A stretch of DNA of 64,000 nt from Microbacterium sp. SORGH_AS_1204 (GCF_030818935.1 NZ_JAUTBD010000001.1:1612001-1676000), one strand, 5' to 3'; positions 24,179 through 33,871 are shown, counted from the stretch's first letter. Program-made: numbers and translations. The notes: generated by a model not told the origin, from the letters alone.

Positions 24179-24610
24179 TCAGGCCTGGGGGGCGTCTTTG
24201 ATCATGTTCGTGATCCGCACGGTCGAGCAGCGGCGACCCTGCTCGTCGGTCACGGCGATCTCGTGCACCGTGAGCGAGCGACCGAGGTGGATCGGCGTGC
24301 AGACGCCGGTCACGATGCCCGACGTCGCCGAGCGCGTGTGTGTGGCGTTGATGTCGATGCCGACGGCGAGGCGACCCGCGCCCGCGTGAAGATTCGCCGC
24401 CATCGACCCGAGCGATTCGCCGAGCACGACGTATGCGCCGCCGTGGAGGAGCCCGACGGGCTGCGTGTTGCCCTCGACGGGCATGGTGGCGACGCAGCGC
24501 TCGACGGTGAACTCGACCCACTCGATGCCCATCTTCTCGGCGAGGGCGCCCATTCCGCGCTGCTTCGCCCAGTCGAGACCGGAGGTGTTGCCGTGGGAGG
24601 TGGAAGTCAT
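24179..24610 (-). CDS. Hotdog-fold thioesterase (PaaI family)
   Basis: This 143-residue protein has the single hotdog-fold architecture of PaaI/MenI-type acyl-CoA thioesterases. The helix motif LLHGGAYVVLGESLGSMAA carries the usual catalytic acidic residue, and the strands INATHTRSATSGIVTGVCTP and RSLTVHEIAVTDEQGR complete the fold. The true acyl-CoA substrate cannot be told from sequence. It is transcribed divergently from polA with only 65 bases between starts, and convergent to the ANTAR gene. Confidence 0.82.
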   Translation of the reverse strand: MTSTSHGNTSGLDWAKQRGMGALAEKMGIEWVEFTVERCVATMPVEGNTQPVGLLHGGAYVVLGESLGSMAANLHAGAGRLAVGIDINATHTRSATSGIVTGVCTPIHLGRSLTVHEIAVTDEQGRRCSTVRITNMIKDAPQA

Positions 24611-24663
24611 CGTCGCCTTCGTGGTGAATCGGCGCAGGCCGGGGGAGTGTCCGAGGTTCTCGT

Positions 24664-24669
24664 TACGCT
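24664..24669 (+). promoter_or_regulatory. -10-like box, leaderless polA
   Basis: TACGCT is followed by six bases and the polA GTG at 24676. Confidence 0.5.
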
Positions 24670-24675
24670 GGAGGG

Positions 24676-27312
24676 GTGACGGATGCCGAAAAGCCTACTC
24701 TCCTCGTCGTCGACGGCCATTCGCTGGCGTACCGGGCGTTCTACGCCCTGCCGGTCGACAACTTCTCGACGAAAGACGGCCAGCACACCAACGGCATCTA
24801 CGGCTTCCTGTCGATGTTCGTGAACCTGGTCAAGGCCGAGAAACCGACGCATCTCGCGGTCGCCTTCGACACGTCGCGGCAGTCGTTCCGCACGCAGCAG
24901 TACGCCGAGTACAAGGCCAACCGCAGCGAGTCGCCCGTCGAGTTCAAGGGGCAGATCCCTCTGCTGCAAGACTGTCTGCGCGCGATGGGCGTGCCGGTGC
25001 TGACGAAAGAAGAGGTCGAGGCCGACGACATCCTCGCCACCCTCGCCACGCAGGGCGAGGAGCAGGGCTACACCGTGCTGGTGTGTTCGGGCGACCGCGA
25101 CACCATCCAGCTCGTCAACGACGACATCACGCTGCTGTACCCGAACGTGCAGGGCGTCTCTCAGCTCAAGCGCTACGACACCGACGCGGTCATCGAGAAG
25201 TACGGATTGCCCCCCGCGCAGTACCCCGAGATCGCCGCTCTCGTCGGTGAGACCAGCGACAACCTCCCCGGCGTGCCGAAGGTCGGCGAGAAGACGGCCG
25301 TGAAGTGGCTCACCCAGTGGGGATCGCTCGAAGCGCTGCTCGACAACGCCGACAAGATCACCGGCGTGGTGGGCAACAATCTGCGCGAGCACCTCGACGG
25401 CGTGAAGCGCAATCGCGCGCTCAACCGCCTGCTGCGCGACGTCGAGCTGCCCGTCGGTCCGGGCGACCTCGAGATCAAGCCGCTCGACGCGCAGGCCGTG
25501 CGCGACATCTTCGCGCGACTGGAGTTCCGCACGCTGCTGCCGCGGGTGTTCGACGCGCTCGGCGGCGACGCGGGCGAGGTCGAAGAAGCGCGGCCCACCG
25601 CCACCGCCCCGGCCCCGACGCGCCTCGACGCCGACGCCCTGGCGGCGTGGGCGGCGGCAGCCGACGGCTCCGTGGGCGTCACGCTGACCCTGGTCGGCGC
25701 CGCACCCGTGCAGATCGGGCTCGCCTCGGCATCCGCCGCGGTCGAGGCCGACTGGTCGCCGGCGGTGCGCGACGCGCTGGCCGGGTGGCTGGCATCCGAT
25801 GCCCCCAAGGTGTTCGCCGACGCGAAGCCGCAGCTGAAGGCCCTCGCGAAAGAGGGCGTGACGGTGGGCGGGGTCACCTTCGACGTGATCCTGGCCGGAT
25901 GGCTCGTGCGCCCGAGCTTCCCCGACAAGACGCTCGGCGACCTCGTCGAGCGCACCCTCGACGAGAAGCTCCCGGTGGCCGACCCGACGCAGCTCGTCCC
26001 CGAGACAGAGGGGGCGACACCCGGGCAGCTGTCATGGTTCACGCGACGGGTGGCCGAGGCGCAGCGCGCCGAGATGCCCGAGCGGGTCGCCGAGGTGCTC
26101 GATGACATCGAGATGCCGACGCTCACCGCCCTGGCCGACATGGAGCTCGCCGGCGTGGCCGTGTCGCACGAGAAGCTCGCCGGGTTCTCGGCCGAGTTGG
26201 GTGCCCGCGCCGACGCCCTGGCGCGCGATGCGTACGCCGCCATCGGGCACGAGGTGAACCTCGGCTCGCCGAAGCAGCTGCAGGAGGTGCTGTTCGACGA
26301 GCTGCAGTTGCCGAGAACCCGCAAGACGAAGAGCGGGTACACCACCGATGCCGCAGCCCTCGCCGATCTGCAAGAGAGCGCCCCGCATCCCTTCCTCGAC
26401 CTGCTGCTCAAGCACCGCGAGGCGACGAAGCTCAAGCAGATCATCGACGCGCTCGACACCGCGACCGGCGCGGATGGACGCATCCACACCACGTACGTGC
26501 AGACCGGCAGCCAGACGGGCCGCCTCTCCAGCACCGACCCGAACCTCCAGAACATCCCGATCCGTACCGAAGAGAGCCGGCGTATCCGCGCGGCGTTCGA
26601 AGTCGGCGAGGGCTACGAGACGCTGCTGACGGCCGACTACTCGCAGATCGAGATGCGCATCATGGCGCACCTGTCGGGCGATCCGGGGCTGATCGAAGCC
26701 TTCAACTCGGGCGAAGACCTGCACCGCTTCGTCGGCGCGCGGGTGTTCGGCGTCGAGCCGTCCGAGGTGACCCCCGCCATGCGCACGAAGGTCAAGGCCA
26801 TGTCGTACGGCCTCGTCTACGGCCTGTCGGCGTTCGGGCTGTCGAAGCAGCTGCGCATCGAGCAGTCCGAGGCTAAGAAGCTGATGCTGGAGTACTTCGC
26901 CCGCTTCGGCGCGGTGCGCGACTACTTGCGCGGATCCGTCGAGCAGGCCCGCCAAGACGGCTACACCGAGACGATCTTCGGCCGTCGGCGCCCGTTCCCC
27001 GACCTGACGAGCATGAACCGCGTGCTGCGCGAGAACGCCGAGCGCGCCGCGCTGAACGCGCCCATCCAGGGCAGTGCCGCCGACATCATGAAGGTCGCGC
27101 TGTTCCGTATCCGAGACGAGCTGGCATCCGCGGGACTGCGCTCGCGCGTGCTGCTGCAGATCCATGACGAACTCGTCGTCGAGGTGGCGGCGGGGGAGTG
27201 GGATGCCGTGGAGCAGATCGTGCGCGCACGCATGGCCGACGCGGCCGAGTTGACTGTGCCGCTCGACGTGCAGATCGGCCGTGGCGGCGACTGGGACGAG
27301 GCGGGGCACTGA
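24676..27312 (+). CDS. polA: DNA polymerase I
   Basis: DNA polymerase I fills gaps and removes RNA primers. The 878-residue protein has an N-terminal 5'-3' exonuclease/FEN domain (about 1-300; LLVVDGHSLAYRAFYALP, ADDILATLA, GDRDTIQL), a central 3'-5' exonuclease-like domain without the usual Asp/Glu catalytic motifs, and a C-terminal family A polymerase. Polymerase motif A has Asp654 (TADYSQIEMR), motif B is KAMSYGLVYGLS, and motif C has Asp831 (QIHDELVVEV). Loss of proofreading is usual in actinobacterial PolA. The GTG at 24676 gives the normal start. Confidence 0.95.
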   Translation: MTDAEKPTLLVVDGHSLAYRAFYALPVDNFSTKDGQHTNGIYGFLSMFVNLVKAEKPTHLAVAFDTSRQSFRTQQYAEYKANRSESPVEFKGQIPLLQDCLRAMGVPVLTKEEVEADDILATLATQGEEQGYTVLVCSGDRDTIQLVNDDITLLYPNVQGVSQLKRYDTDAVIEKYGLPPAQYPEIAALVGETSDNLPGVPKVGEKTAVKWLTQWGSLEALLDNADKITGVVGNNLREHLDGVKRNRALNRLLRDVELPVGPGDLEIKPLDAQAVRDIFARLEFRTLLPRVFDALGGDAGEVEEARPTATAPAPTRLDADALAAWAAAADGSVGVTLTLVGAAPVQIGLASASAAVEADWSPAVRDALAGWLASDAPKVFADAKPQLKALAKEGVTVGGVTFDVILAGWLVRPSFPDKTLGDLVERTLDEKLPVADPTQLVPETEGATPGQLSWFTRRVAEAQRAEMPERVAEVLDDIEMPTLTALADMELAGVAVSHEKLAGFSAELGARADALARDAYAAIGHEVNLGSPKQLQEVLFDELQLPRTRKTKSGYTTDAAALADLQESAPHPFLDLLLKHREATKLKQIIDALDTATGADGRIHTTYVQTGSQTGRLSSTDPNLQNIPIRTEESRRIRAAFEVGEGYETLLTADYSQIEMRIMAHLSGDPGLIEAFNSGEDLHRFVGARVFGVEPSEVTPAMRTKVKAMSYGLVYGLSAFGLSKQLRIEQSEAKKLMLEYFARFGAVRDYLRGSVEQARQDGYTETIFGRRRPFPDLTSMNRVLRENAERAALNAPIQGSAADIMKVALFRIRDELASAGLRSRVLLQIHDELVVEVAAGEWDAVEQIVRARMADAAELTVPLDVQIGRGGDWDEAGH

Positions 27313-27393
27313 GGCGAGGGGGCGCTGACTTCCAGCCCGCGCCGCCGTGCCGGGATCCGTCGTCCGGGGTGTGCGCGCCCGACCACGCTTCCC

Positions 27394-27399
27394 TAGGCT
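27394..27399 (+). promoter_or_regulatory. -10-like box upstream of the DUF885 gene
   Basis: TAGGCT is followed by six bases and the ATG at 27406. The six bases contain GGAGG, so the same short stretch could serve as ribosome site if transcription started further upstream. Confidence 0.45.
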
Positions 27400-27405
27400 C
27401 GGAGG

Positions 27406-29082
27406 ATGACTGACGCACAACGCACCCCCACGCCGATCGACACGATCGCGGACGCGTGGGTCGACACCCTGGCCGAGCGCGAGCCGACGCTCGCGACTTA
27501 CATCGGGCGCTTCGAGCACAACGGACGCTTCGGCGACTACAGTCCCGAGGGCGCCGACGCTCTGATCGCAGACGCCCGGGCCGCCAAGGCCGCCCTCGAC
27601 GCCGCGGAAGCGGTCGACCCCGTCGACACCGTCACGAAGATGGACCTCTCCCGCGAGCTCGATCTGCTGATCGAGAAGCACGAGGCCAAGACGCATCTGC
27701 GCGACCTGAACGTCATCGCCTCTCCCGCGCAGGACATCCGGTCGACCTTCGACCTCATGCCCACCGCGACCGTCGACGACTGGGCGACGATCTCGGTGCG
27801 ACTCAAGGCCCTCCCGGCCGCCATCGACGGGTACGTCGCGACGCTGCGCCGCGGTATCGCCGAAGGCGTCGTGCCGGCTCGCCGCCAGGTGCGCGAGGTC
27901 GTCACGCAGATCGCGCGCTACACCGCCGACACGGGGTTCTTCGCCGAGTTCGTCGGCGACGCCGCTCCCGACGAGGGCCAGCTGCCGGCATCCCTCGCCC
28001 GCGACCTGTCGACGAACGCCAACGCCGCCCGTCTGGCGTACGACGCGCTGGCGAGCTTCCTGTCGTCGGAGCTGGCCCCGGCCGCGGGCGACTCGGATGC
28101 CGTCGGGCGGGAGCTGTACGCCCTGCACTCGCGCCACTTCCTCGGGGCCGAGATCGACCTCGACGAGACCTACGAGTGGGGCGTCGAGGAGCTCGCGCGC
28201 ATGGTGGCCGAGCAGGAGGCGATCGCGAACGAGATCCTCCCGGGCGCCGGCGTCGAAGAGGCGGTGGCGTTCCTCGAGAACGACGAGTCGCGCAAGCTCC
28301 GCGGCACGGCGGCGCTGCAGGAGTGGATGCAGCGCACGAGCGACGAGGCCGTCGAAGAGCTCGGACGCACGCACTTCGACATCGCCGAGCCCATCCGCCG
28401 CCTCGAGTGCATGATCGCGCCCACGAAGGAGGGCGGGATCTACTACACCGGTCCGACCGACGACTTCTCGCGGCCGGGGCGTATGTGGTGGTCGGTGCCC
28501 GAGGGCGTCGACACCTTCGACACCTGGCGCGAACTGACGACGGTTTATCACGAGGGCGTTCCGGGCCATCACCTGCAGATCGCGCAGGCAGTGTACAACC
28601 GCGCCCAGTTGAACTCGTGGCGGCGGCTGCTCGCCGGCACGAGCGGGCACGCCGAGGGCTGGGCGCTGTACGCCGAGCGCCTCATGGAGCAGCTCGGCTA
28701 CCTCGACGACCCCGCCGACCGCCTCGGCATGCTCGACGGACAGCGCATGCGCGCCGCCCGCGTGGTGCTCGACATCGGTGTGCACCTGCAGAAGCCGCGC
28801 CTCGACGGCACCGGCACCTGGGACCACGACTACGCGCTGGCGTTCATGCGGAAGAACGTCAACATGAGCGAGGAGTTCGTGCGCTTCGAGGTGAACCGCT
28901 ACCTCGGGTGGCCGGGCCAAGCGCCGTCGTACAAGGTCGGCCAGCGCATCTGGGAGCAGGTGCGCGACGAGGAGCAGGAGCGCCGCGGCGCCGACTTCTC
29001 GATGAAGCGCTTCCACACCCGCGCCCTCGACATCGGCGGCGTCGGTCTCGACACGCTGCGCGCGGCGCTGGCATCCGCGTGA
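27406..29082 (+). CDS. DUF885 family protein, putative zinc metallopeptidase
   Basis: This 558-residue protein belongs to the DUF885 family. Its core carries HEGVPGHH at residues 382-389, which resembles a gluzincin HExxH-type metal site, and ARVVLDIGVHLQ downstream supplies helical context. No signal peptide is seen, so it is probably cytoplasmic. Family members are annotated as putative carboxypeptidases or oligopeptidases, but the substrate is not established. It stands alone between polA and the LLM oxidoreductase, with its own -10-like box. Confidence 0.8.
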   Translation: MTDAQRTPTPIDTIADAWVDTLAEREPTLATYIGRFEHNGRFGDYSPEGADALIADARAAKAALDAAEAVDPVDTVTKMDLSRELDLLIEKHEAKTHLRDLNVIASPAQDIRSTFDLMPTATVDDWATISVRLKALPAAIDGYVATLRRGIAEGVVPARRQVREVVTQIARYTADTGFFAEFVGDAAPDEGQLPASLARDLSTNANAARLAYDALASFLSSELAPAAGDSDAVGRELYALHSRHFLGAEIDLDETYEWGVEELARMVAEQEAIANEILPGAGVEEAVAFLENDESRKLRGTAALQEWMQRTSDEAVEELGRTHFDIAEPIRRLECMIAPTKEGGIYYTGPTDDFSRPGRMWWSVPEGVDTFDTWRELTTVYHEGVPGHHLQIAQAVYNRAQLNSWRRLLAGTSGHAEGWALYAERLMEQLGYLDDPADRLGMLDGQRMRAARVVLDIGVHLQKPRLDGTGTWDHDYALAFMRKNVNMSEEFVRFEVNRYLGWPGQAPSYKVGQRIWEQVRDEEQERRGADFSMKRFHTRALDIGGVGLDTLRAALASA

Positions 29083-29088
29083 TCTTCC

Positions 29089-29118
29089 GGAGGGGCATCG
29101 CCGCGGCGGTGCCCCTCC
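29089..29118 (+). terminator. Hairpin after the DUF885 gene
   Basis: GGAGGGGCATCGCC (29089-29102) pairs with GGCGGTGCCCCTCC (29105-29118) with one G-U pair and a two-base centre. It starts six bases after the stop codon; no T-run follows. Confidence 0.6.
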
Positions 29119-29261
29119 GACGGTCCGGTCGTCGTGACGTCGTCGGTTGTCGCGTCGGTCGAGCGGCTCCCTCGGCGCCTACGGCGCCTGACACCTCTCG
29201 CGATGCGGGGGAATACCCTCCCGTCCCGTAAAGTTCATGCATCCGAATGCAAGGAGACCCC

Positions 29262-30332
29262 ATGGGCGACCGTCCCCTCGAGCTCGGGCTCGACACCTTC
29301 GGAGACATCTCGCGCGGCCCCGACGGGTCGCTGCAGTCCGACGCCCAGACGATCCGCAACGTCGTCGAGCAGGCCGTCCTCGCCGATCAGGTGGGCCTGT
29401 CGTTCTTCGGCGTGGGGGAGCACCACCGCAAGGACTTCGCGGTGACCAGCCCCGAGATCGTGCTCGCGGCCGCCGCGGCCCGCACGACGAGCATCCACCT
29501 GGGCACCGCCGTGACCGTGCTCTCGAGCGACGACCCCGTGCGGGTCTACGAGCGCTTCGCGACGCTAGATGCCGTGTCGAACGGTCGCGCCGAGGTCATC
29601 CTCGGTCGCGGGTCGTTCATCGAATCGTTCCCGCTCTTCGGCTATGACCTCGCCGACTACGAGCAACTGTTCGAAGAGAAACTCGAGCTGTTCTCGCTGC
29701 TGCGCGACGAGAAGCCCGTCACCTGGTCGGGACGCACGCGCGCAGGGCTGCAGGATGCCGATGTGTACCCGAAGACCGAGAAGGGGCTGACCGCGTGGGT
29801 CGGCGTCGGCGGGTCTCCCGAGTCGGTGGTGCGCGCCGCGCGCTACGGCTACGGCCTCGTGCTCGCCATCATCGGCGGGTCGTCGGCGCGGTTCCGTCCG
29901 TACGCCGACCTCTACCGTCGGTCGCTGCAAGAACTGGGCAGGCCGCAACTGCCCATCTCCGTGCACTCGCCCGGGCACATCGCCGAGACCGACCAGCAGG
30001 CGTGGGACGAGGCGTACGAGGGCGTCGCCGAATTGAACACCACGATCGGACGCGAGCGCGGCTGGCCGGCCTACAACCGCCTGCGCTTCCAGCAAGACGT
30101 CGGCCCCGACGGGGCGATGTACATCGGCTCGCCCGAGACCGTCGCACGCAAGATCGTCGCGACGGTGCAGGCGTTGGGGAACACCCGCTTCCAGCTGAAG
30201 TTCGCCAGCGGCTCCATCTCGCACGACCGCCTCATGTCGAGCATCAAGCTCTACGGCACGCGCGTTCTGCCGCTCGTGCACGAGATGCTCGCCGATGCTC
30301 CCGCAGGCGCCGACTCCGCCGGCATCCGGTGA
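29262..30332 (+). CDS. LLM class flavin-dependent oxidoreductase
   Basis: This 356-residue protein is a luciferase-like monooxygenase family barrel (LELGLDTFGDIS start, FFGVGEHHRKDF, LGTAVTVLSSDDPVRVYERFATLDAVSNGRAE given here in parts: LGTAVTVLSSDDP and DAVSNGRAE). Such enzymes use FMNH2 or F420; the cofactor and substrate are not decidable here. The ATG at 29262 has AAGGAG at 29251-29256, and a -10-like TAAAGT is at 29229-29234. Its stop overlaps the start of the following MFS transporter by four bases, so the two may handle one small molecule. Confidence 0.85.
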   Translation: MGDRPLELGLDTFGDISRGPDGSLQSDAQTIRNVVEQAVLADQVGLSFFGVGEHHRKDFAVTSPEIVLAAAAARTTSIHLGTAVTVLSSDDPVRVYERFATLDAVSNGRAEVILGRGSFIESFPLFGYDLADYEQLFEEKLELFSLLRDEKPVTWSGRTRAGLQDADVYPKTEKGLTAWVGVGGSPESVVRAARYGYGLVLAIIGGSSARFRPYADLYRRSLQELGRPQLPISVHSPGHIAETDQQAWDEAYEGVAELNTTIGRERGWPAYNRLRFQQDVGPDGAMYIGSPETVARKIVATVQALGNTRFQLKFASGSISHDRLMSSIKLYGTRVLPLVHEMLADAPAGADSAGIR

Positions 30333-31663
30333 GCACGACGACCGACACCATCCGGGTGTCCGAACGCCTCGACGCCCTGCCTTTCACCCGTCGCCACGGG
30401 CGGATCCTCGGTGGATCGGGGCTGGGGTGGGCCCTGGATGCCATGGACGTGGGGCTCATCTCGTTCGTCATCGCCGCGCTCAGCGTGCAGTGGCAGCTGG
30501 CCCCGACCGAGGCGTCGTGGATCGCATCGGCCGGCTTCGCCGGTATGGCGATCGGTGCGAGTGTGGGCGGGCTCCTGGCCGACCGTTTCGGTCGCCGGCA
30601 CGTCTTCGCATTGACGCTGCTCGTCTACGGCCTCGCCACGGGCGCGAGCGCGCTCGTCGGGGGGCTCGCGGCTCTGCTCGTGCTGCGTTTCATCGTGGGG
30701 CTCGGGCTCGGCGCCGAGCTGCCGGTCGCCTCCACCTACGTCAGCGAGTTCGCCCCGGCGCGTATGCGCGGCCGGTTGATCGTCTTCCTCGAGGCGTTCT
30801 GGGCGATCGGGTGGACCGCCGCAGCGCTCATCGGCTATCTCGTCGTACCGGCGTCGGCCGACGGGTGGCGCTGGGCGTTCGCGCTCGGGGCGATCCCCGC
30901 GGTCTACGCGCTGATCGTGCGCTGGGGACTCCCCGAATCACCGCGTTGGCTCGCCTCGCGGGGCCGAAACGCCGAGGCGATAGTGATCGTGCGCGATCTC
31001 GAGGCCGCGGCGGGTCGCATCGCGCTGGAGGCGTCGACGGAAGGGGTCTCGGCATCAGCCCCGGCAGCCCGGCCGAGGGTGAGCGCCCTGTGGGCACCCG
31101 CGCTGCGAGCGCGCACGGCGAGCCTGTGGGTGCTGTGGTTCTGTGTGAACTTCTCGTACTACGGCGCCTTCATCTGGATCCCCACGATCCTCGTCGCGCA
31201 GGGCTACGACCTCGTGCGGTCGTTCGGGTTCACCCTCATCATCACCCTCGCGCAGCTGCCCGGCTACGCCGTGGCCGCGTGGCTCATCGAGGCGTGGGGG
31301 AGACGTGCGACCCTCGCGACGTTCCTCGCCGGCTCCGCCATCGCGGCGGTGCTGTTCGGCACCGCGTCGGGCGAGACGGCCGTCATCGCCACGGGCATGA
31401 TGCTGTCGTTCTTCAACCTCGGCGCCTGGGGGGCGTTGTACGCCGCCACCCCGGAGACCTACCCCACCGCTCTGCGGGCGACGGGTGCCGGCTGGGCGGC
31501 CGGGATCGGGCGCATCGCATCGATCCTCGCGCCCCTCGCGGTGCCGCCACTGCTCGGCCTCGGCGGCGCGCCGTTGCTGTTCGTCGTGTTCGCGGCGTTC
31601 TTCGCCGTCGCGGTGGTGGCGGCGCTGTTCCTGCGCGAGCAGCGTGGGCGGTCCCTGGCGTAG
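30329..31663 (+). CDS. MFS transporter (sugar/aromatic acid porter type)
   Basis: This 444-residue protein has about 12 TM segments and MFS motifs: GWALDAMDVGLISFV in TM1, the loop 2-3 motif GGLLADRFGRRH, and PESPRWLASRGR after TM6, which is typical of sugar and aromatic-acid/NiaP-like porters. The substrate is unknown. The GTG at 30329 overlaps the LLM oxidoreductase stop (GTGA), suggesting a two-gene operon for uptake or export and oxidation of a compound. A G-rich repeat tract begins just after the stop. Confidence 0.85.
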   Translation: MSTTTDTIRVSERLDALPFTRRHGRILGGSGLGWALDAMDVGLISFVIAALSVQWQLAPTEASWIASAGFAGMAIGASVGGLLADRFGRRHVFALTLLVYGLATGASALVGGLAALLVLRFIVGLGLGAELPVASTYVSEFAPARMRGRLIVFLEAFWAIGWTAAALIGYLVVPASADGWRWAFALGAIPAVYALIVRWGLPESPRWLASRGRNAEAIVIVRDLEAAAGRIALEASTEGVSASAPAARPRVSALWAPALRARTASLWVLWFCVNFSYYGAFIWIPTILVAQGYDLVRSFGFTLIITLAQLPGYAVAAWLIEAWGRRATLATFLAGSAIAAVLFGTASGETAVIATGMMLSFFNLGAWGALYAATPETYPTALRATGAGWAAGIGRIASILAPLAVPPLLGLGGAPLLFVVFAAFFAVAVVAALFLREQRGRSLA

Positions 31664-31683
31664 GCCTGCTCGGGCTCGTGGCG

Positions 31684-31790
31684 GGTTCGGGCTCGGGCTC
31701 GGGCTCGGGGCGGGGTCGGGTTCGGGGCGGGGTCGGGTTCGGGGCGGGGTCGGCTTCGGGTTCGGGGCGGGACCGGCGCCGTGGGGCGGG
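31684..31790. repeat. G-rich short tandem repeats, possible quadruplex
   Basis: Runs of GGGCTC and GGGGCGGGGTCGGGTTC units repeat on the + strand directly after the MFS gene. Many GGG tracts with short spacers could form G-quadruplexes. It is part of a 476-base gene-free gap (31664-32139). Confidence 0.7.
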
Positions 31791-31910
31791 GGATCCGCGC
31801 TCCCTCGGCCGAGAGTGCCCACCCGGCCGAAAGCGCGCCGAACGATGCGCGGGTGCACGCCCGGTCTCGGTCCCGCTGGCGCGCGGCCGGTGCCTGTGTG
31901 CCGGCATCGG

Positions 31911-31979
31911 GGATCGGGGCGGATTCTGCCTTTCGGGGCGGGAGATTCTCGCCCCAACCGGCGGAATCCGCCCCAATCC
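31911..31979. repeat. Nested palindromic intergenic element, copy 2
   Basis: Arms GGATCGGGGCGGATTC (31911-31926) and GAATCCGCCCCAATCC (31964-31979) match with one mismatch, and TTTCGGGGCG (31931-31940) faces CGCCCCAA (31950-31957). The plan and several words match the element at 6-74. Confidence 0.7.
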
Positions 31980-32005
31980 GGGGTGCCGGCCGCCCGGCGC
32001 GCCCC

Positions 32006-32095
32006 GAACGGCGGCACGCGCCCCGAACCGCACGAACGGCGGCGCGCGCCCCGAACCGCGCGAACGGCGGCACGCGCCTCGACCCGCGCGAACGG
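32006..32095. repeat. 28-bp tandem repeat, three units plus part
   Basis: GAACGG recurs at 32006, 32034, 32062 and 32090, an exact 28-bp period, with unit core CGGCGCACGCGCCCCGAACC-like sequence varying by a few bases. There are no spacers, so this is not a CRISPR array. Confidence 0.8.
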
Positions 32096-32127
32096 CCTTG
32101 GGCGGCAGTTCCCCTGATGCGCGCGCG

Positions 32128-32133
32128 TAGGCT
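32128..32133 (+). promoter_or_regulatory. -10-like box, leaderless SGNH hydrolase
   Basis: TAGGCT is followed by six bases and the ATG at 32140. Confidence 0.5.
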
Positions 32134-32139
32134 CGGGGA

Positions 32140-32904
32140 ATGGCATCCGTCCGCTACGTCGCGATCGGCGACTCGTTCACCGAAGGAGTCGGCGACGAGC
32201 TGCCCGACGGCACCGTGCGGGGGTGGGCCGACCTGGCAGCCCAGGGATGGGCGGATGCCGCGGGCGAGCCGATCCAGTACGCGAATCTCGCAATCCGCGG
32301 GAAGCTCATCCGGCCGATCGTCGAGCAGCAGCTCGAGCCCGCGCTGGCGCTGAAGCCGACGCATCTGTCGTTCAACGGCGGGGGCAACGACATGCTGAGG
32401 CCGCGTGCCGACCTCGAGGGCATCGTCGGGGTGTTCGAGCACGTTCTGCGCCGCTGCGACGAGGAGGGCGTGCAGCTCATCGTGCTGTCGGGGGCGAACC
32501 CGTCGGCGGGACTCCCGCTCGGGCGCGTGCTGAACGCGCGCGGCGATCGGCTATCGAGCGCGGTCGAGCAGCGCCTCGCCGCACGCACCGACGTGCTCAC
32601 CGCCTACAACTGGTTCGATCGCGAGCTGGCGGGCGGGGAATTCTGGTCGGTCGATCGCCTGCACATGAACACCCGCGGACATCACCGTGTCGCCGCGCGC
32701 GTGATCTCCGCGGTGGGGCTGACTCCGCCGAGCGACTGGTGGCATCTGCGCGAGATCCCTGAGATCGAGCGCCTGAAGGGCACGGCCTACTACCGCGAGC
32801 ACGTGGGCCCATGGGTGCGGCGCCGCCTGGCCGGTACGTCTTCGGGCGACGGTCGTTCCGCGAAGTTCGGCGGTCAGTGGGTCGAGCTGACGCCGGGCGG
32901 GTGA
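32140..32904 (+). CDS. SGNH/GDSL hydrolase family protein
   Basis: This 254-residue protein is an SGNH esterase. The nucleophile is Ser12 in AIGDSFTEG, the block II/III residues are in NLAIRGKL and NGGGNDM, and the catalytic Asp172 and His175 lie in VDRLHMNTRGH. No signal peptide is seen, so it is probably cytoplasmic. Family members hydrolyse acyl or acetyl esters of lipids or sugars; the substrate is unknown. It is monocistronic by spacing and appears leaderless. Confidence 0.85.
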   Translation: MASVRYVAIGDSFTEGVGDELPDGTVRGWADLAAQGWADAAGEPIQYANLAIRGKLIRPIVEQQLEPALALKPTHLSFNGGGNDMLRPRADLEGIVGVFEHVLRRCDEEGVQLIVLSGANPSAGLPLGRVLNARGDRLSSAVEQRLAARTDVLTAYNWFDRELAGGEFWSVDRLHMNTRGHHRVAARVISAVGLTPPSDWWHLREIPEIERLKGTAYYREHVGPWVRRRLAGTSSGDGRSAKFGGQWVELTPGG

Positions 32905-33057
32905 TCCGGTCACCGCCACCGCCAGGATCGCTTCGCAGCACCTCGGTGTTCGCACGCCCACGACGCTCCCTCCGCGCGCACGACCAGGCCGTCGGACACC
33001 GGTCCGCGAGACGAACGCCCACACCCCGCGCATCGGATCCCGGCGCATGATGAGGGC

Positions 33058-33871
33058 ATGACTCTCGCGCTCGTCACCGGTACATCCAGCGGCATCGGCC
33101 TGCACACCGCCATCGGTCTGGCACGGTCGGGGATCGACGTCGTCGCCACCGTCCGCGACGACTCCCGCGCCGCAGCACTGCGCTCCGCGGCATCCGAGGC
33201 GGGAGTGAAGCTCGACATTCGCTCCCTGGAGGTGACGGATGCCACGGCGGCGCGCGCGCTCATCGGAGCGGTCGGGCCCGTCGACATCCTCGTCAACAAC
33301 GCCGGCCGCGGCGCCGTCGGCACGCTCGAGCAGTTGAGCGACGACGAGCTGCAGGAGCAACTCGAGACGAACTACCTCTCGGCCGCGCGCCTGACGCGTC
33401 TCGTGCTTCCGGGCATGCGCGAGCGGGGCCGCGGACGCATCGTGACCGTGACCAGCGTCGGGGGAGCGGTCGGTCAGCCGTTCGCCGACCGCGTACTGCG
33501 CGGCCAAGTTCGCCGTCGAGGGTCTCATGCAATCGCTCGCCCCGGTGGTCGCTCCGTTCGGCGTCGACGTATCGATCGTCGAGCCCGCGGCCGTGGCGTC
33601 ATCGTTCACCGAGTCCGTGCATCGTGCCGCGCCCGGACCGTACGCCGACCTGCAGCAGGCATACCTCGACCGCACGTCTCAGGCGTTCGCGTCCGCCCAG
33701 CCGGCGGAGGATGCAGCCATGACGGTCGTCGAGGCCGCCACGACGTCGGCGCCGCGTTTCCGGTGGCAGACGTCCGACGCGGCGATTCGCTTCGCAAGCC
33801 TCTCACTGGGCGACCTCGACGGCTCGCGGGTGCTCGGCGTCACACGCACGTGGCTGCGCTCCGACACCTGA
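33058..33871 (+). CDS. Short-chain dehydrogenase/reductase, frameshifted in this sequence
   Basis: The N-terminal half has the classical SDR cofactor motif GTSSGIGLHTA, VDILVNNAGRG and VTVTSVGG. The frame breaks at 33489-33490: removing one C from GACCGCG restores FADAYCAAKFAVEGLMQSLAPV, including the catalytic Tyr-Lys (YCAAK), and continues to the TGA at 33869-33871. The repaired product is about 270 residues, normal for classical SDRs. The substrate is unknown. As with the other four breaks here, a single-base error is the simplest explanation. Confidence 0.82.

Noticed and set aside
29262..31663. F420-dependent pathway linking the LLM oxidoreductase with the CofE-like gene
   Set aside because: LLM family members use FMN or F420 and the sequence does not decide. 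The genes are 25 kb apart with no further F420 genes visible.
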